A DNA stretch of 64,000 nt from Alphaproteobacteria bacterium. Its GTDB lineage: Bacteria > Pseudomonadota > Alphaproteobacteria > Caulobacterales > Maricaulaceae. The stretch's first letter is position 1, and each line of letters opens with the position of its first letter. A program made the position numbers and the translations under genes. The notes under the pieces were generated by a model. It was not told where the DNA came from. It was given only the letters and a program-made list of their open reading frames with translations, and ran no database searches. Positions 15,461 to 24,367 of the stretch are shown piece by piece. The stretch lies in assembly GCA_024742735.1 (NCBI GenBank), contig JANSXV010000008.1:1-64000 (forward strand), read 5' to 3'.

Positions 15461-16597
15461 TCAACTCACTAGTCCGTAGATCCCCAGCGCGATCACCGTG
15501 CCGATCACATAACCCAGAACGCCGGCCAGCACGCCCGGCGTGACCAGATCCTTCCAGCCTTTCGCCGCCGCCAGCGCCGGCGCTGTCGTGGCGCCGAGGA
15601 TCGCAGCATTCGAGGCGATGATCATCTCGGGCAGGGACAGGCGGAACAGGGATCCGGCCACGAGCATCACCAGGGCATGAATGGCGATCAGCACCAGGAT
15701 GAAGACCATCACCATGGGGGCGCTGGCGAGCAGATCCGGGATGTTGGCGCCCGCCGCAATGGCGCCGAAGAACAGGAAGGCGAGCACCACACCAAGCTCG
15801 AACCCGCCATGCAGTTTCGCCATCTGCTTCGGAAACAGCGTGGCCGGAATGACCGCCAGCACTGTGATGTAGACATATCGCAGCCCGTCGATCCCGCTGA
15901 CCATGACAAGCCAGTCGGCGACCGCCACCACCGTGATCGCGAACGTCAGGGTGAGCGCCAGGCTCAAGCTGGTCGCACGCCCCGTGCTGCCCTCGCCGCT
16001 TTCCTCGACAACGCCGCCGGTATGGTCGCGGTCGGCGAAGCGCTTCGCCAGCCAGGCAAAGCCCGGCAGGATCGCCAGCACGCCCAGATAGGCCGCGCTC
16101 GCCAGATGGTCGGCGGCGACGATGGCGCTGACCAGCGCCGGCTCATTATCAGCCAGGCCGGTCTGTTCGATCAGCGGCGCGAAGTTCACCGAGCCGCCGA
16201 TATAGCTGGCCGTCAGCGAGCCGGTCACCGCTGCGCTGACATCGCCCAGAGGGATCAGCATGAAGGCCAGAAGGGCGCCGGCGACCGTGCCCACCGTGCA
16301 GATCAGGAAGGCGGCGGTGACCCGCGTGGTTTCAAAGAAAATCCGCCGAAGATCGGCCTTCATCAGAAACAGCGGGATCAGCACCGGCACGGCGTAGGTG
16401 AAAACGAAGTCATAGGCCGGGCTGTCGAACGGCATGATGCGCAGGTTCGAGGCCAGAATCGCCAGAAGGATCGTCCAGACCGTGCCCGTCAGCAGCGCGC
16501 CGAACTTCGTCTTCTCCAGCAGAAAACCAGCGGCGGCGATGCCGACCAGACCCGCCATGACAGCGAACGGCATGTTGGCGGGAATAAGGGATTCCAC
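15461..16597 (-). CDS. DUF819 family inner-membrane protein
   Basis: This 378-residue protein has about ten hydrophobic helices and matches the DUF819 (YjcL) family: FLLEKTKFGALLTGTVWTIL at the N-terminus, TASYIGGSVNFAPLIEQTG in the middle and ASNAAILGATTAPALAAAKG near the C-terminus. The family resembles transporters, but no substrate is known. It starts at GTG 16597 and lies in a minus-strand run after RidA and the M20 amidohydrolase (12 bp gap to RidA), suggesting an operon that hydrolyses and moves a small amide or dipeptide. That substrate link is inference. Confidence 0.85.
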   Translation of the reverse strand: MESLIPANMPFAVMAGLVGIAAAGFLLEKTKFGALLTGTVWTILLAILASNLRIMPFDSPAYDFVFTYAVPVLIPLFLMKADLRRIFFETTRVTAAFLICTVGTVAGALLAFMLIPLGDVSAAVTGSLTASYIGGSVNFAPLIEQTGLADNEPALVSAIVAADHLASAAYLGVLAILPGFAWLAKRFADRDHTGGVVEESGEGSTGRATSLSLALTLTFAITVVAVADWLVMVSGIDGLRYVYITVLAVIPATLFPKQMAKLHGGFELGVVLAFLFFGAIAAGANIPDLLASAPMVMVFILVLIAIHALVMLVAGSLFRLSLPEMIIASNAAILGATTAPALAAAKGWKDLVTPGVLAGVLGYVIGTVIALGIYGLVS

Positions 16598-16609
16598 GGG
16601 GTCCTACTC

Positions 16610-17005
16610 CTAGTCTGAAATGACGGCGTCGGCTTCGATCTCGACCAGATAGGCCGGATCGGCCAGCGCTGAAACCCCGATCATGGACGAGGCCGGCGGG
16701 CAGTCCTTGAACATGTCGTGATGGGCCTTGCCGACGGCCGCTTGAGTCGCCGGACTCATATCGGTGACGAACATGCGCGTGCGCACAACGTGGCGCGGCT
16801 CAGCGCCGGCCTGTTTCAGGGCGTCGGCGATGATCTCAAGGCAGCGCGCGGCCTGGGCGCCGGGATCGCCGGGGGCGTGGACCTTTCCGTCCACGCCTAC
16901 TGAAACCGTCCCGGCCACGAAGACTTGATCGCCAACCCTCACCGCCCGGCGGTAGCCGACCTTGTCCTCCCAGGGCGCGCCGGAGGTGATGCGCTGGACG
17001 CTCAC
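16610..17005 (-). CDS. RidA family (YjgF/UK114) protein
   Basis: This 131-residue RidA-type protein belongs to the family that hydrolyses reactive enamine/imine intermediates. The signature RTRMFVTDMSPATQAAVGKAH carries the conserved Arg, and YLVEIEADAVISD closes the chain. It starts at GTG 17005, overlapping the stop of the upstream amidohydrolase gene by 4 bases, so it probably serves that pathway. Confidence 0.9.
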   Translation of the reverse strand: MSVQRITSGAPWEDKVGYRRAVRVGDQVFVAGTVSVGVDGKVHAPGDPGAQAARCLEIIADALKQAGAEPRHVVRTRMFVTDMSPATQAAVGKAHHDMFKDCPPASSMIGVSALADPAYLVEIEADAVISD

Positions 17006-18336
17006 TGCGCGCCCCCGTCGGGGACGCCGTTCTCGAACAGGTCCAGCGCGATCGCGGTCATGCCCTCGGCCGCGACGGTCACCGCGCCTTCAGCGTCAGG
17101 ATAGAAGAACGGCGAGTGGTTGGCCGGCGGGGTTTCGCCGCGCGCCTGATACTCCGCCCAGACATCCATGGGCGCGCCGCCGACCCAGAACATGAAGATC
17201 GGCACGTCCTCGTCTGTGCGTCCATAGCGCGAGAAATCCTCCCCGCCCGTAACCGGATCGGCGGTCGCGACGCGCTCGCCGAAGCGGGCGGTCAGGACTT
17301 CGCCGGCGCGGGTCGACAAAGCCGGATCGTTATAGACCGCCGGCGTATAGGTCTCCTCGATCTCCATGACCGGCATCAACGCGTCAGGCAGCCCGGCGGC
17401 CATGGCGACGCCGCGCGCCACGCGCTCGATGCCGGACAGCAGCTGTTCGCGGACCTCATCGGTATAGGAGCGAACCGTGATCTGCAGATGGGCTTCATCG
17501 GAGATGATGTTGTGTTTGGAGCCCGCGTTGAACGCGCCGACGGTCACCACGCCGGTCTCGAAGGGAGAAAGCTCGCGGCTGACCAGCGTCTGCAACTGCA
17601 TGACGATCTGGCTGCCGATGACGACCGGGTCCCGTCCCAGATGAGGCGAGGCGCCATGGGCGCCGATCCCGCGCACATACAGATCCACCGTATCCACGTT
17701 GGCCATGGCGAAGCCGGGAACGTAGCGGATCTCGCCCACAGGCATATAGCCCCAGGTGTGGTGGCTGATCACGGCGTCGGGCGTGGGGAAGCGCTCATAA
17801 AGCCCGTCGGCCAGCATGGCGTAGGCGCCAAGCCCCACCTCCTCGGCCGGCTGGGCGATCAGCACCAGCGTGCCGGACCAGGCCCCGCGATTATCCGCCA
17901 TCCAGCGCGCCGAACCGATGAGCGCCGTCATGTGGGTGTCGTGGGCGCAGGCATGCATGACCGGATGGGTGTTTCCCATGCGATCCTCGGCGACCACCGT
18001 GGAGGCAAAGTCCAGCGGCGTGTCTTCTTCCATGGGCAGGCCGTCCATGTCCGCGCGCATCAGGATGGTCGGACCATCCCCGTTCTCCATGACGGCGACC
18101 ACGCCGGTGCGCCCGACCTGTTCGGTCACCTCATATCCGGCGCTGCGCAGCTCTTCAGCCATGCGCGCGGCGGTCTCGACCTCCATGAAGGAGAGTTCGG
18201 GATTGGCGTGGAAGTGCTCGTAGAGCCCCTGGAGGTGGGCGTCCCAGTCCGCGTCGAGCGCTTCGCCCAGCTCCTGAGCCGGCGCGGCGAACGGGATGAG
18301 CGCCGCAAAGGCGCAGGCGGTGAGAAAACGGCGCAT
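17002..18336 (-). CDS. Exported M20-family amidohydrolase
   Basis: This 444-residue metallohydrolase of the hippurate/IAA-amino acid hydrolase type (M20D) has a signal peptide (MRRFLTACAFAALIPFAAPAQE). It therefore acts in the periplasm. Metal-binding segments are MRADMDGLPMEE, MHACAHDTHMTALIG and QPAEEVGLGAYAML; the dimerisation lid starts around GIGAHGASPHLGRDP, and the last ligand region is PANHSPFFYPD. It removes N-acyl groups from amino acids or dipeptides; the actual substrate is unknown. The ATG at 18336 is chosen because it gives an exact signal peptide; 18381 would prefix 15 polar residues. Confidence 0.9.
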   Translation of the reverse strand: MRRFLTACAFAALIPFAAPAQELGEALDADWDAHLQGLYEHFHANPELSFMEVETAARMAEELRSAGYEVTEQVGRTGVVAVMENGDGPTILMRADMDGLPMEEDTPLDFASTVVAEDRMGNTHPVMHACAHDTHMTALIGSARWMADNRGAWSGTLVLIAQPAEEVGLGAYAMLADGLYERFPTPDAVISHHTWGYMPVGEIRYVPGFAMANVDTVDLYVRGIGAHGASPHLGRDPVVIGSQIVMQLQTLVSRELSPFETGVVTVGAFNAGSKHNIISDEAHLQITVRSYTDEVREQLLSGIERVARGVAMAAGLPDALMPVMEIEETYTPAVYNDPALSTRAGEVLTARFGERVATADPVTGGEDFSRYGRTDEDVPIFMFWVGGAPMDVWAEYQARGETPPANHSPFFYPDAEGAVTVAAEGMTAIALDLFENGVPDGGAQ

Positions 18337-18407
18337 GGTGACCCTCCCCGGATGCTTATGCGCCGTCATACCAGCGCGCACCGGGGCGCGGCGTCAATGC
18401 GGGAGGT

Positions 18408-18902
18408 TTAGCCGAACAGGGCGTCCACGCCGGCTTGCGCCGCCGCTCGGTCGTCCACATCCTCGCCCTCGATCCGGCCGTTCACGCAGGCGCGGGCCGC
18501 CGCGAGCAGGGTCTCGATCTCCTCGCCCGCCATGGCGGCCGCGGCTGCGACATCGCCGGAGCGCACCAGCAGCTTGGCCTCGCCCAGCGCCTCATCGAGG
18601 GCGGCGATGATGGTTTCGAAATGGGCCTTCAGCGCGCGCGGCGCGGCGGCGTAGGCGGAGATGACCGTCTCGGCGCCGGCATAATTCGTGCGCTGAAAAT
18701 GCTCGGCATAGCCGCATGGGCTCCAGGCGAGCACCTCTTCGGCCATGTCGGGCATGTCGCCCAGCATCTCCAGGAGCATCACCACTTCGTTGAAGTGGTT
18801 GAGGTAATCAGTGGCGAGCCCGCTTTCCGGGTGCACATTCGCCGCATTGAGCGCTTCAGCGCTCAAAGGTCCCTCGCCCAGCTGTGCGGTCTGCTCGCTC
18901 AT
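18408..18902 (-). CDS. Conserved-looking helical protein of unknown function
   Basis: This 164-residue, all-helical acidic protein has no signal peptide. Segments such as DYLNHFNEVVMLLEMLGDMPDM and WSPCGYAEHFQRTNYAGAETVISAY look structured and could form a four-helix bundle. It stands alone between the amidohydrolase and metG on the minus strand. I do not recognise a family. Confidence 0.7.
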   Translation of the reverse strand: MSEQTAQLGEGPLSAEALNAANVHPESGLATDYLNHFNEVVMLLEMLGDMPDMAEEVLAWSPCGYAEHFQRTNYAGAETVISAYAAAPRALKAHFETIIAALDEALGEAKLLVRSGDVAAAAAMAGEEIETLLAAARACVNGRIEGEDVDDRAAAQAGVDALFG

Positions 18903-18971
18903 GGCTTCGCTTCGATGCTTCAGATCAAAGCAGGAATGGCCCGGCCAGCCTTTATAAACGGCTAACCGTGA

Positions 18972-20681
18972 TCAAACGGCCCCGCCGAAGCGCTCCGACC
19001 ATTCTGCGATCTGCTCATCCTCGACCTTGGCGAACAGGACATCAGGGACAGTGAACTCCAGCCCGCGCGGCAAAGCGTCCAGCAGGACCGCGCCCGCATC
19101 AGCGGGCCAGGTCCGTTTCCCCTCCGGAACCCCCACCGCGTGCAGGATCTTCGCCGCCGTCTCCGGAATGACTGGCTGAGCCACGATCGCCGACAGCACC
19201 GCCAGATTGATGCCCGTGCGCACGCCGATAGCGGCCTTGTCCCTGTCGGTCTTGAAGTGCGACCAGGGCTCGGCGCGGGTCAGATACTCATTGCCGGCCG
19301 CCCACAGGGCGCGGGTCTCCGCCCCGGCCTTGCGGAACTCCATGGCGTCATAATGGGCCGCAATGGCCTTCAGGCGCTGATCGACTTCAGCCGCCAGCCA
19401 GGCCTCGTGTTCACCGGGCTCGCCGCCCTCAGGGATGACGCCGTCAAAGCGCGAGGCCGCGAACTTCAGGATCCGGTTGACGAAATTGCCCAGCACATTG
19501 GCGAGATCGGTATTGATCACACCCTGGAAGTGCTCCCATGTGAACTGGGCGTCTCCGCCTTCCGGCGCATAGGCGGTCAGATACCAGCGCCAGTAGTCAG
19601 CCGGCAAAAGCTCCAGCGCCTGGTCCATGAAGACCCCGCGCTTGCTGGAGGTGGAGAACTTGCCTCCATACCAGTTCAGCCAGTTGAAGGCTTTGAGCTT
19701 GTCGACGGTCTTCCAGGGCTCTTGCGAGCCCAGAATGGTCGCGGGGAAGCTGACCGTGTGGAAGGCGACATTGTCCTTGCCCATGAACTGGACATAGCTG
19801 ACATCGTCCGCGCCCTTGTCGGTGCGCCACCAGCTTTCCCAGTCATTCCCGGTCGCCTCGGCCCATTCCGCAGTCGCGGAGATGTAGCCTATGGGCGCAT
19901 CGAACCAGACATAGAAGACCTTGTCCTCGAAGCCCTCTCGCGGCGCTCCGTCTTTCGTGACCGGCACGCCCCATTTCAGGTCGCGCGTGATGGTGCGGTC
20001 GCGCAGGCCCTCATCCAGCCATTTATAGGCGATGGACTTCGCAAGCGGCGGCCAGCCCTCGGCGGCGTCCACCCAGGCGCGGATGCGCCCCTCCATTTCG
20101 GTCTGGCGCAGCTGGAGGTGCCGGGTGTCACGGACCTCGAGATTCTTCGATCCCGACACGGCGGAATAAGGCTCGATCAGGTCGATGGGATCGAGGAGCT
20201 TTCCGCAATTGTCACACTGGTCGCCGCGGGCTTTTTCAAACCCGCAATTGGGGCAGGTCCCCTCCACATAGCGGTCGGGCAGGAAGCGGGCGTCGTCGAT
20301 GGAATAGACCTGCTTCTCCACCACCTCGGCGATGAGCCCATTGGCCTCCAGCATCTCGGCGAAGTGTTGCGTCAGGCGCTTGTTCCAGTCCGACGAGGTG
20401 CGCCCGAAATGGTCCCAGGCCAGGTTGAAGCGCTCGCCCAGCGCCTTCTGAACCTCGTGCTGCTCATTGCAGTACTGCGCCACGTCCTGACCGGCGGCGG
20501 CCGCTGCGAGCTCTGCGGGCGTGCCGTGCTCGTCGGTGGCGCAGATCGCCAGCACTTCATGGCCGCGCAGGCGCTGAAACCGCACGTAAACGTCGGCGGG
20601 CAGCATGGAGCCGGCCAGATTGCCCAGATGCTTGATCCCGTTGATGTACGGCAGGGCGCTGGTGACGAGGATGCGGGCCAT
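18972..20681 (-). CDS. metG: Methionyl-tRNA synthetase
   Basis: This class I synthetase charges tRNA-Met. It has 569 residues. The HIGH-type motif is in [20 protein letters not shown], the zinc knuckle is [18 protein letters not shown], and the KMSKS-type motif is [14 protein letters not shown]. The anticodon-binding alpha-bundle follows ([27 protein letters not shown]). No C-terminal tRNA-binding OB domain is present, as in many shorter bacterial MetG proteins. It starts divergently from the ECF sigma gene. Confidence 0.96.
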   Translation of the reverse strand: MARILVTSALPYINGIKHLGNLAGSMLPADVYVRFQRLRGHEVLAICATDEHGTPAELAAAAAGQDVAQYCNEQHEVQKALGERFNLAWDHFGRTSSDWNKRLTQHFAEMLEANGLIAEVVEKQVYSIDDARFLPDRYVEGTCPNCGFEKARGDQCDNCGKLLDPIDLIEPYSAVSGSKNLEVRDTRHLQLRQTEMEGRIRAWVDAAEGWPPLAKSIAYKWLDEGLRDRTITRDLKWGVPVTKDGAPREGFEDKVFYVWFDAPIGYISATAEWAEATGNDWESWWRTDKGADDVSYVQFMGKDNVAFHTVSFPATILGSQEPWKTVDKLKAFNWLNWYGGKFSTSSKRGVFMDQALELLPADYWRWYLTAYAPEGGDAQFTWEHFQGVINTDLANVLGNFVNRILKFAASRFDGVIPEGGEPGEHEAWLAAEVDQRLKAIAAHYDAMEFRKAGAETRALWAAGNEYLTRAEPWSHFKTDRDKAAIGVRTGINLAVLSAIVAQPVIPETAAKILHAVGVPEGKRTWPADAGAVLLDALPRGLEFTVPDVLFAKVEDEQIAEWSERFGGAV

Positions 20682-20824
20682 GATCTCTTCCGGTCTTGAG
20701 TGTGGCGCCAGACATAGCCGCGCGCGACGCGAAGGGAAACCGGGCAGGCCCGTGTCCAGGCGCCTTGAAGCGGCCCGGCGGGGCGCTACCGTCTGGCGTC
20801 ACGGGTCGGCGAGGGACGGGTGTC

Positions 20825-21361
20825 ATGGACGAGCAACAGGTTTCCGGCCTGATCAAGCGGGTCTCGCTGGCCGACCGGGCTGCCTTTTCTGAACTCTATG
20901 ACGTCACCTCGGCGAAGCTGTTCGCCGTCATCTCGCGTATCATAAAGGACTCAGATGAGGCGCAGGACGCCCTGCAGGACTGCTATGTCAATCTATGGAG
21001 ACGCGCGAAGAGCTTTGACGAGACCCGCGCCCGGGCGGCGGGGTGGCTCGTCATGATCGCGCGCAACGCCGCCATCGACCGCCTGCGCCGGCGCAAGCCG
21101 ACCACGGCTCTGGCGCCCATGCACGAGCCGGTCGATGACAGTCCCTCGCCGGAGCTCAGCGCGGCGAACAGCGACGAGGCCCGCCGGCTGCATGCCTGCC
21201 TTGGCGAACTGACCGAGGCGGAGAACGGCCTGGTTCAGCGCGCGTTCTTCGGCGGCGACAGCTATTCTGAAGTCGCCGAGGCGAGCGGACGGCCCCTGGG
21301 CACGGTGAAGAGCGTCATCCGCCGCGCCCTGATGAAGCTGAGGCGGTGTCTGGATCAATGA
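20825..21361 (+). CDS. ECF-type RNA polymerase sigma factor (SigK-like)
   Basis: This 178-residue sigma-70 family factor has region 2 (SDEAQDALQDCYVNLWRRA, then GWLVMIARNAAIDRLRRRK) and region 4 (DSYSEVAEASGRPLGTVKSVIRRALMKLRRCL). The gene overlaps the next by 4 bases (ATGA) and is followed by an RskA-type anti-sigma factor. It is therefore released by loss of its membrane partner, likely on an envelope or oxidative signal. The start at 20825 is in good register with the family. Confidence 0.92.
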   Translation: MDEQQVSGLIKRVSLADRAAFSELYDVTSAKLFAVISRIIKDSDEAQDALQDCYVNLWRRAKSFDETRARAAGWLVMIARNAAIDRLRRRKPTTALAPMHEPVDDSPSPELSAANSDEARRLHACLGELTEAENGLVQRAFFGGDSYSEVAEASGRPLGTVKSVIRRALMKLRRCLDQ

Positions 21362-22083
21362 GCAAGCCCAAGCAGACACAGCCGCCTGACGGCGACGACC
21401 TCCTCGCCGCCGAGCTCGCATTGGGCGTGCTTGAGGGAGACATGCGCGATGCGGCCCTGGCGCGGCGCGAGGCCGAACCAGAGTTCGGCGCCCGGGTGGA
21501 GGCCTGGTCGCTGCGCCTGGCGCCTCTGGCGGAAACTCTGCCGGCAAAGACGCCGCCGGGCGAACTCAAAGCCCGCATTGAAGCGGCCCTGTTCGGTCCG
21601 CCGGTAGCGGAGCCTCGGAGGGGGCTCTGGGCCTCGCTCGCCTTCTGGCGCGGCGCTGCGGCGGCCTTCGCAGCCAGTACGGCGGCGGCGGTCTTCCTGC
21701 TGCTGGCTCCCGGCGATCAGTCGCCGCCGGCGGACACCGGGCTCTATGCGGCGCTGCAGGCTGACGCCTCCGGCCCCTCAGTCCTGATCCGTTTCGATCC
21801 GCAAACCCGCCGAATTCAGATCGCTGGCCTGCTGGGCGACCCTGCAGCCGAGCCGGTCCAGCCTGAGCTCTGGGTCATCGCGCCGGGCGAAGCGCCGCGC
21901 TCGCTGGGTCTGATCGCCGATGTGGACGGCGCCCTGACCGACGGGCTTGAGGTTGATGAGGCGGCCAGCGCCGCCATCGCCCGGGGCGCCACGCTGGCCA
22001 TCAGCCTGGAGCCGCCCGGCGGCTCCCCGACCGGAGCGCCCACCGGCCCCGTGATCGCCGCCGGCGAAGTGCGAACGCTCTAG
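21358..22083 (+). CDS. Anti-sigma factor, RskA-like
   Basis: This 241-residue protein has an N-terminal anti-sigma domain (LLAAELALGVLEGDMRDAALARREAEPEF), one transmembrane helix (FWRGAAAAFAASTAAAVFLLLA, residues about 98-119) and a periplasmic anti-sigma-K domain (PELWVIAPGEAPRSLGLIAD, then LAISLEPPGGSPTGAPTGPV). It holds the sigma factor encoded just upstream at the membrane. The start codon overlaps the sigma stop, ensuring stoichiometric translation. Confidence 0.92.
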   Translation: MSKPKQTQPPDGDDLLAAELALGVLEGDMRDAALARREAEPEFGARVEAWSLRLAPLAETLPAKTPPGELKARIEAALFGPPVAEPRRGLWASLAFWRGAAAAFAASTAAAVFLLLAPGDQSPPADTGLYAALQADASGPSVLIRFDPQTRRIQIAGLLGDPAAEPVQPELWVIAPGEAPRSLGLIADVDGALTDGLEVDEAASAAIARGATLAISLEPPGGSPTGAPTGPVIAAGEVRTL

Positions 22084-22943
22084 CTGCGCGCCGCAACGCC
22101 CCCGGCGCGCGGGCCGTAATGCACGACGCTGGACGACGCGACCCGCGCCGCTTCTGCGAGCGCACGGTCGAACGGCAGCCCGGCGCCATACCGGAACCAG
22201 ACATAGACGCCGTGGAAGATGTCGCCTGCCGCCAGGGTGTCGCGGGCGTCCACGGTGGGCGGCGTGACGGCGCCTTCGCTCCCATCGACAGTCCGCCAGC
22301 GGATCGCTGCACCGTCAGAGGTCACGGCGGCGGCCCGTGCGCCCGCCTCCAGCGCCCGTGCCAGCACATCGCCGCCTTCGGGAAAGGCGAAGGCTGAACT
22401 GGCGATGATGTCAGTCGCCAACCCGGTCAGCGCCTCCATGCCCGGCTTCCAGGACCCGGCGTCGAGCACCACAGGCCTGCCCGCAGCACGAAACGCCCGG
22501 GCGGCGGATACCGCCGCGTCGGGCAGCTGCCCGTCCACAAGCAAGACATCGAAGCCTTGAGGAGCCGGCAGATCATCAAGGGCGCCCTCAGGCGTCTCGG
22601 CCTGGGGAGGCGACCAGATGGTGCGCAACCCGCCTGGCGTCAGGGCGATGGAGGCGCAGGGCGCGTCCCCGGTGCGAGCGCCAAGGCGGTGCAGGATCAC
22701 ACCATGGCCTTCGGCTTCGGCCTGAACCGCTTCGGTCAGAGGCCCCTGGCCCAATGCGCCGGCGAAAACGATGCTATGGTCACCCGATCCAGCCAGGATC
22801 GCCGCCGTGATCGCAGCGTTCAGCGCCGGACCGCCGGCGGCGGTGTAGACACGGTCCGCCTTGGCCTTGGCGTTCTCGGCAGGAAGCGCGTCCAGCCGGT
22901 AGACCAAGTCGAACGTGTGTCCGCCCAGAAACAGTGCGCGCAT
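22080..22943 (-). CDS. PfkB-family carbohydrate kinase
   Basis: This 287-residue ribokinase-fold kinase has N-terminal GGHTFDLVYRLDALPAENAK, the sugar-binding glycines in AAGGPALNAAITAA, and the C-terminal signature ARDTLAAGDIFHGVY with the catalytic Asp (GDIFHG). The typical Thr-Gly-Ala-Gly-Asp appears as LAAGD, close enough for activity. The sugar substrate cannot be told. It is convergent with the anti-sigma gene, overlapping by 4 bases. Confidence 0.88.
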   Translation of the reverse strand: MRALFLGGHTFDLVYRLDALPAENAKAKADRVYTAAGGPALNAAITAAILAGSGDHSIVFAGALGQGPLTEAVQAEAEGHGVILHRLGARTGDAPCASIALTPGGLRTIWSPPQAETPEGALDDLPAPQGFDVLLVDGQLPDAAVSAARAFRAAGRPVVLDAGSWKPGMEALTGLATDIIASSAFAFPEGGDVLARALEAGARAAAVTSDGAAIRWRTVDGSEGAVTPPTVDARDTLAAGDIFHGVYVWFRYGAGLPFDRALAEAARVASSSVVHYGPRAGGVAARS

Positions 22944-23072
22944 GCCCTCGCCCTCCACGCCCGCAGCCTCCGGTCCAGGGCGCGCTCAATCAAGCCCGCA
23001 GCGGGCGCTTTCAACAGCCAGACCGGCTTGGCGCGCTGCGCTGCTTGGCGTAAACCTCACCGCCTACGGAAA

Positions 23073-23148
23073 GCCGGTTTAGCTCAGCTGGTAGAGCAGC
23101 GGTTTTGTAAACCGAAGGTCGGGGGTTCGAGTCCCTCAACCGGCACCA
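23073..23148 (+). tRNA. tRNA-Thr (anticodon TGT)
   Basis: The acceptor arms GCCGGTT and AACCGGC pair, the D-arm is AGCTCAGCTGGTAGAGC, the anticodon loop is TTTTGTAAA (TGT), the T-arm is GGGTTCGAGTCCC, and CCA is encoded. Confidence 0.97.
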
Positions 23149-23164
23149 TGTTTTCCTGATCCTC

Positions 23165-23180
23165 AAGCCCGTCCGGGCTT
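23165..23180 (+). terminator. Possible terminator hairpin after tRNA-Thr
   Basis: aagccc and gggctt pair around gtcc, followed by ttcgg. It lies 16 bp past the tRNA 3' end. The stem is short and the T-run weak. Confidence 0.4.
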
Positions 23181-23210
23181 TCGGTCCTCGCTGAAGCAGC
23201 GTGCGCTCGC

Positions 23211-23233
23211 AAAAAGAGCGGCCCGAAGGCCGC
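23211..23233 (-). terminator. Rho-independent terminator for the DUF1328 gene
   Basis: The stem gcggcc/ggccgc encloses cgaa (TTCG on the minus strand). On the minus strand it is followed by TCTTTTT, giving a classic intrinsic terminator 27 bp past the DUF1328 stop. Confidence 0.65.
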
Positions 23234-23259
23234 CCCTTCTTGTTCGTTCTTGAAGACCG

Positions 23260-23433
23260 TCAGCGCACGCCGCGTCCGCGCAAGGCTCGCACGACGAAAC
23301 TCAGCACCAGCAGCACGAGTAACACCACGAACAGAATTTGCGCAATCCACGCTGAGGCTCCCGCGATGCCGCCGAAGCCGAGTAGGCCTGCTACAACTGC
23401 GAGCAGAAGAAAGGCGAGCGCCCATCCAAGCAT
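23260..23433 (-). CDS. DUF1328 family small membrane protein
   Basis: This 57-residue protein is almost entirely hydrophobic, with two membrane helices ([17 protein letters not shown] and [18 protein letters not shown]) joined by GGIAGASAW, the typical DUF1328/YtjA pattern. It ends in a basic tail (RALRGRGVR). The role is unknown; family members are often stress-induced. An intrinsic terminator follows. Confidence 0.9.
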   Translation of the reverse strand: MLGWALAFLLLAVVAGLLGFGGIAGASAWIAQILFVVLLVLLVLSFVVRALRGRGVR

Positions 23434-23571
23434 GATCAGATCTCCTATTTGCCAGGTCCAGGTCGACCATGAGTATGAAACGCGCTCGAGCCCGGTCGGT
23501 TCCCAGGTTCGAAGTTTCCGCTGGGTCGATCCCGATTGCCGGACGCGCAGGCGCGCCTAAACTCTTCGCTT

Positions 23572-24360
23572 ATGAGCGATCTGAAGCAGACATATTTCGC
23601 CGCAGAGCGGAAGCGCGATGACGAGGCGGATCGGCTGCGCCGCCTGGATGCATTCTACGCCGAGCCGACCCAGAACTGGTTGAAGGGCGCCGCGCCGCTA
23701 AAGCCGGGCGCCCGGGTTCTGGAAGTCGGAGCCGGATCAGGCGGCATGCTCGCCTGGCTCGCAGAAAGGGTGGGTCCGACCGGCGATGTTCTGGGTCTGG
23801 ACATGGACCTGTCTCGCGCGGCGCCGCCAACGGCCGTCGTGCGGCATCTGGAAGCGAACATCTACGATGCGCCAGCCGAACCGTCGGCGTTCGATCTGGT
23901 CTACGCGCGGCTGGTGCTGATGCATCTGCACGATCCCGAAGCAGCCCTGGCGCGGATGATCGAGTGGGCCAAGCCGGGCGGTACCATCGCCATCGCCGAT
24001 CTGGATTGTACGATCGCAGCGCCCGCAGACCGCGCCGCGCCGGGCGCTGACCTGTTCGATGAAAAGCTGCACGTCGTGCGCGCCGCCATGGTGCGCACCG
24101 GGCTGATGGAACCGGCCTTCGGCGCGCGCCTTCCCGGCATGATGGCCGCCGCCGGGCTTCAGGACGTCACCGTGGAGCGCTTCGACCGGATCGTGGAGGG
24201 CGGCTCGGACTGGTCGCTGTTTCAGGCGGAGAACAACTTGCTGATCTCCGGCGCGCTGGGCGAACCCGAAGCCGCGCGCATCGTGTCCGACTTCATGAGC
24301 CGGCCGGGGTTCTTCTACCATGACCAGCGGCTGGTCATGGTGACGGGGCGGAAGCCTTAG
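23572..24360 (+). CDS. SAM-dependent methyltransferase (class I)
   Basis: This 262-residue protein has a Rossmann SAM-binding domain: motif I is VLEVGAGSGGMLAWLAERVG, the acidic ribose ligand follows in LGLDMDLS, and motif IV is FDLVYARLVLMHLHDPEAAL. The C-terminal half (VTVERFDRIVEGGSDWSLFQ) resembles small-molecule methyltransferases. Substrate unknown. The start ATG 23572 gives a charged leader and a complete domain; an upstream ATG at 23536 is not needed. Confidence 0.88.
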   Translation: MSDLKQTYFAAERKRDDEADRLRRLDAFYAEPTQNWLKGAAPLKPGARVLEVGAGSGGMLAWLAERVGPTGDVLGLDMDLSRAAPPTAVVRHLEANIYDAPAEPSAFDLVYARLVLMHLHDPEAALARMIEWAKPGGTIAIADLDCTIAAPADRAAPGADLFDEKLHVVRAAMVRTGLMEPAFGARLPGMMAAAGLQDVTVERFDRIVEGGSDWSLFQAENNLLISGALGEPEAARIVSDFMSRPGFFYHDQRLVMVTGRKP

Positions 24361-24367
24361 CCGAGCC

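Noticed and set aside
22557-23159. 200-codon ORF ending across tRNA-Thr
   Set aside because: Its tail (GLAQLVEQRFCKPKVGGSSPS) is the standard mistranslation of a tRNA gene, and the rest is the shadow of the PfkB kinase.
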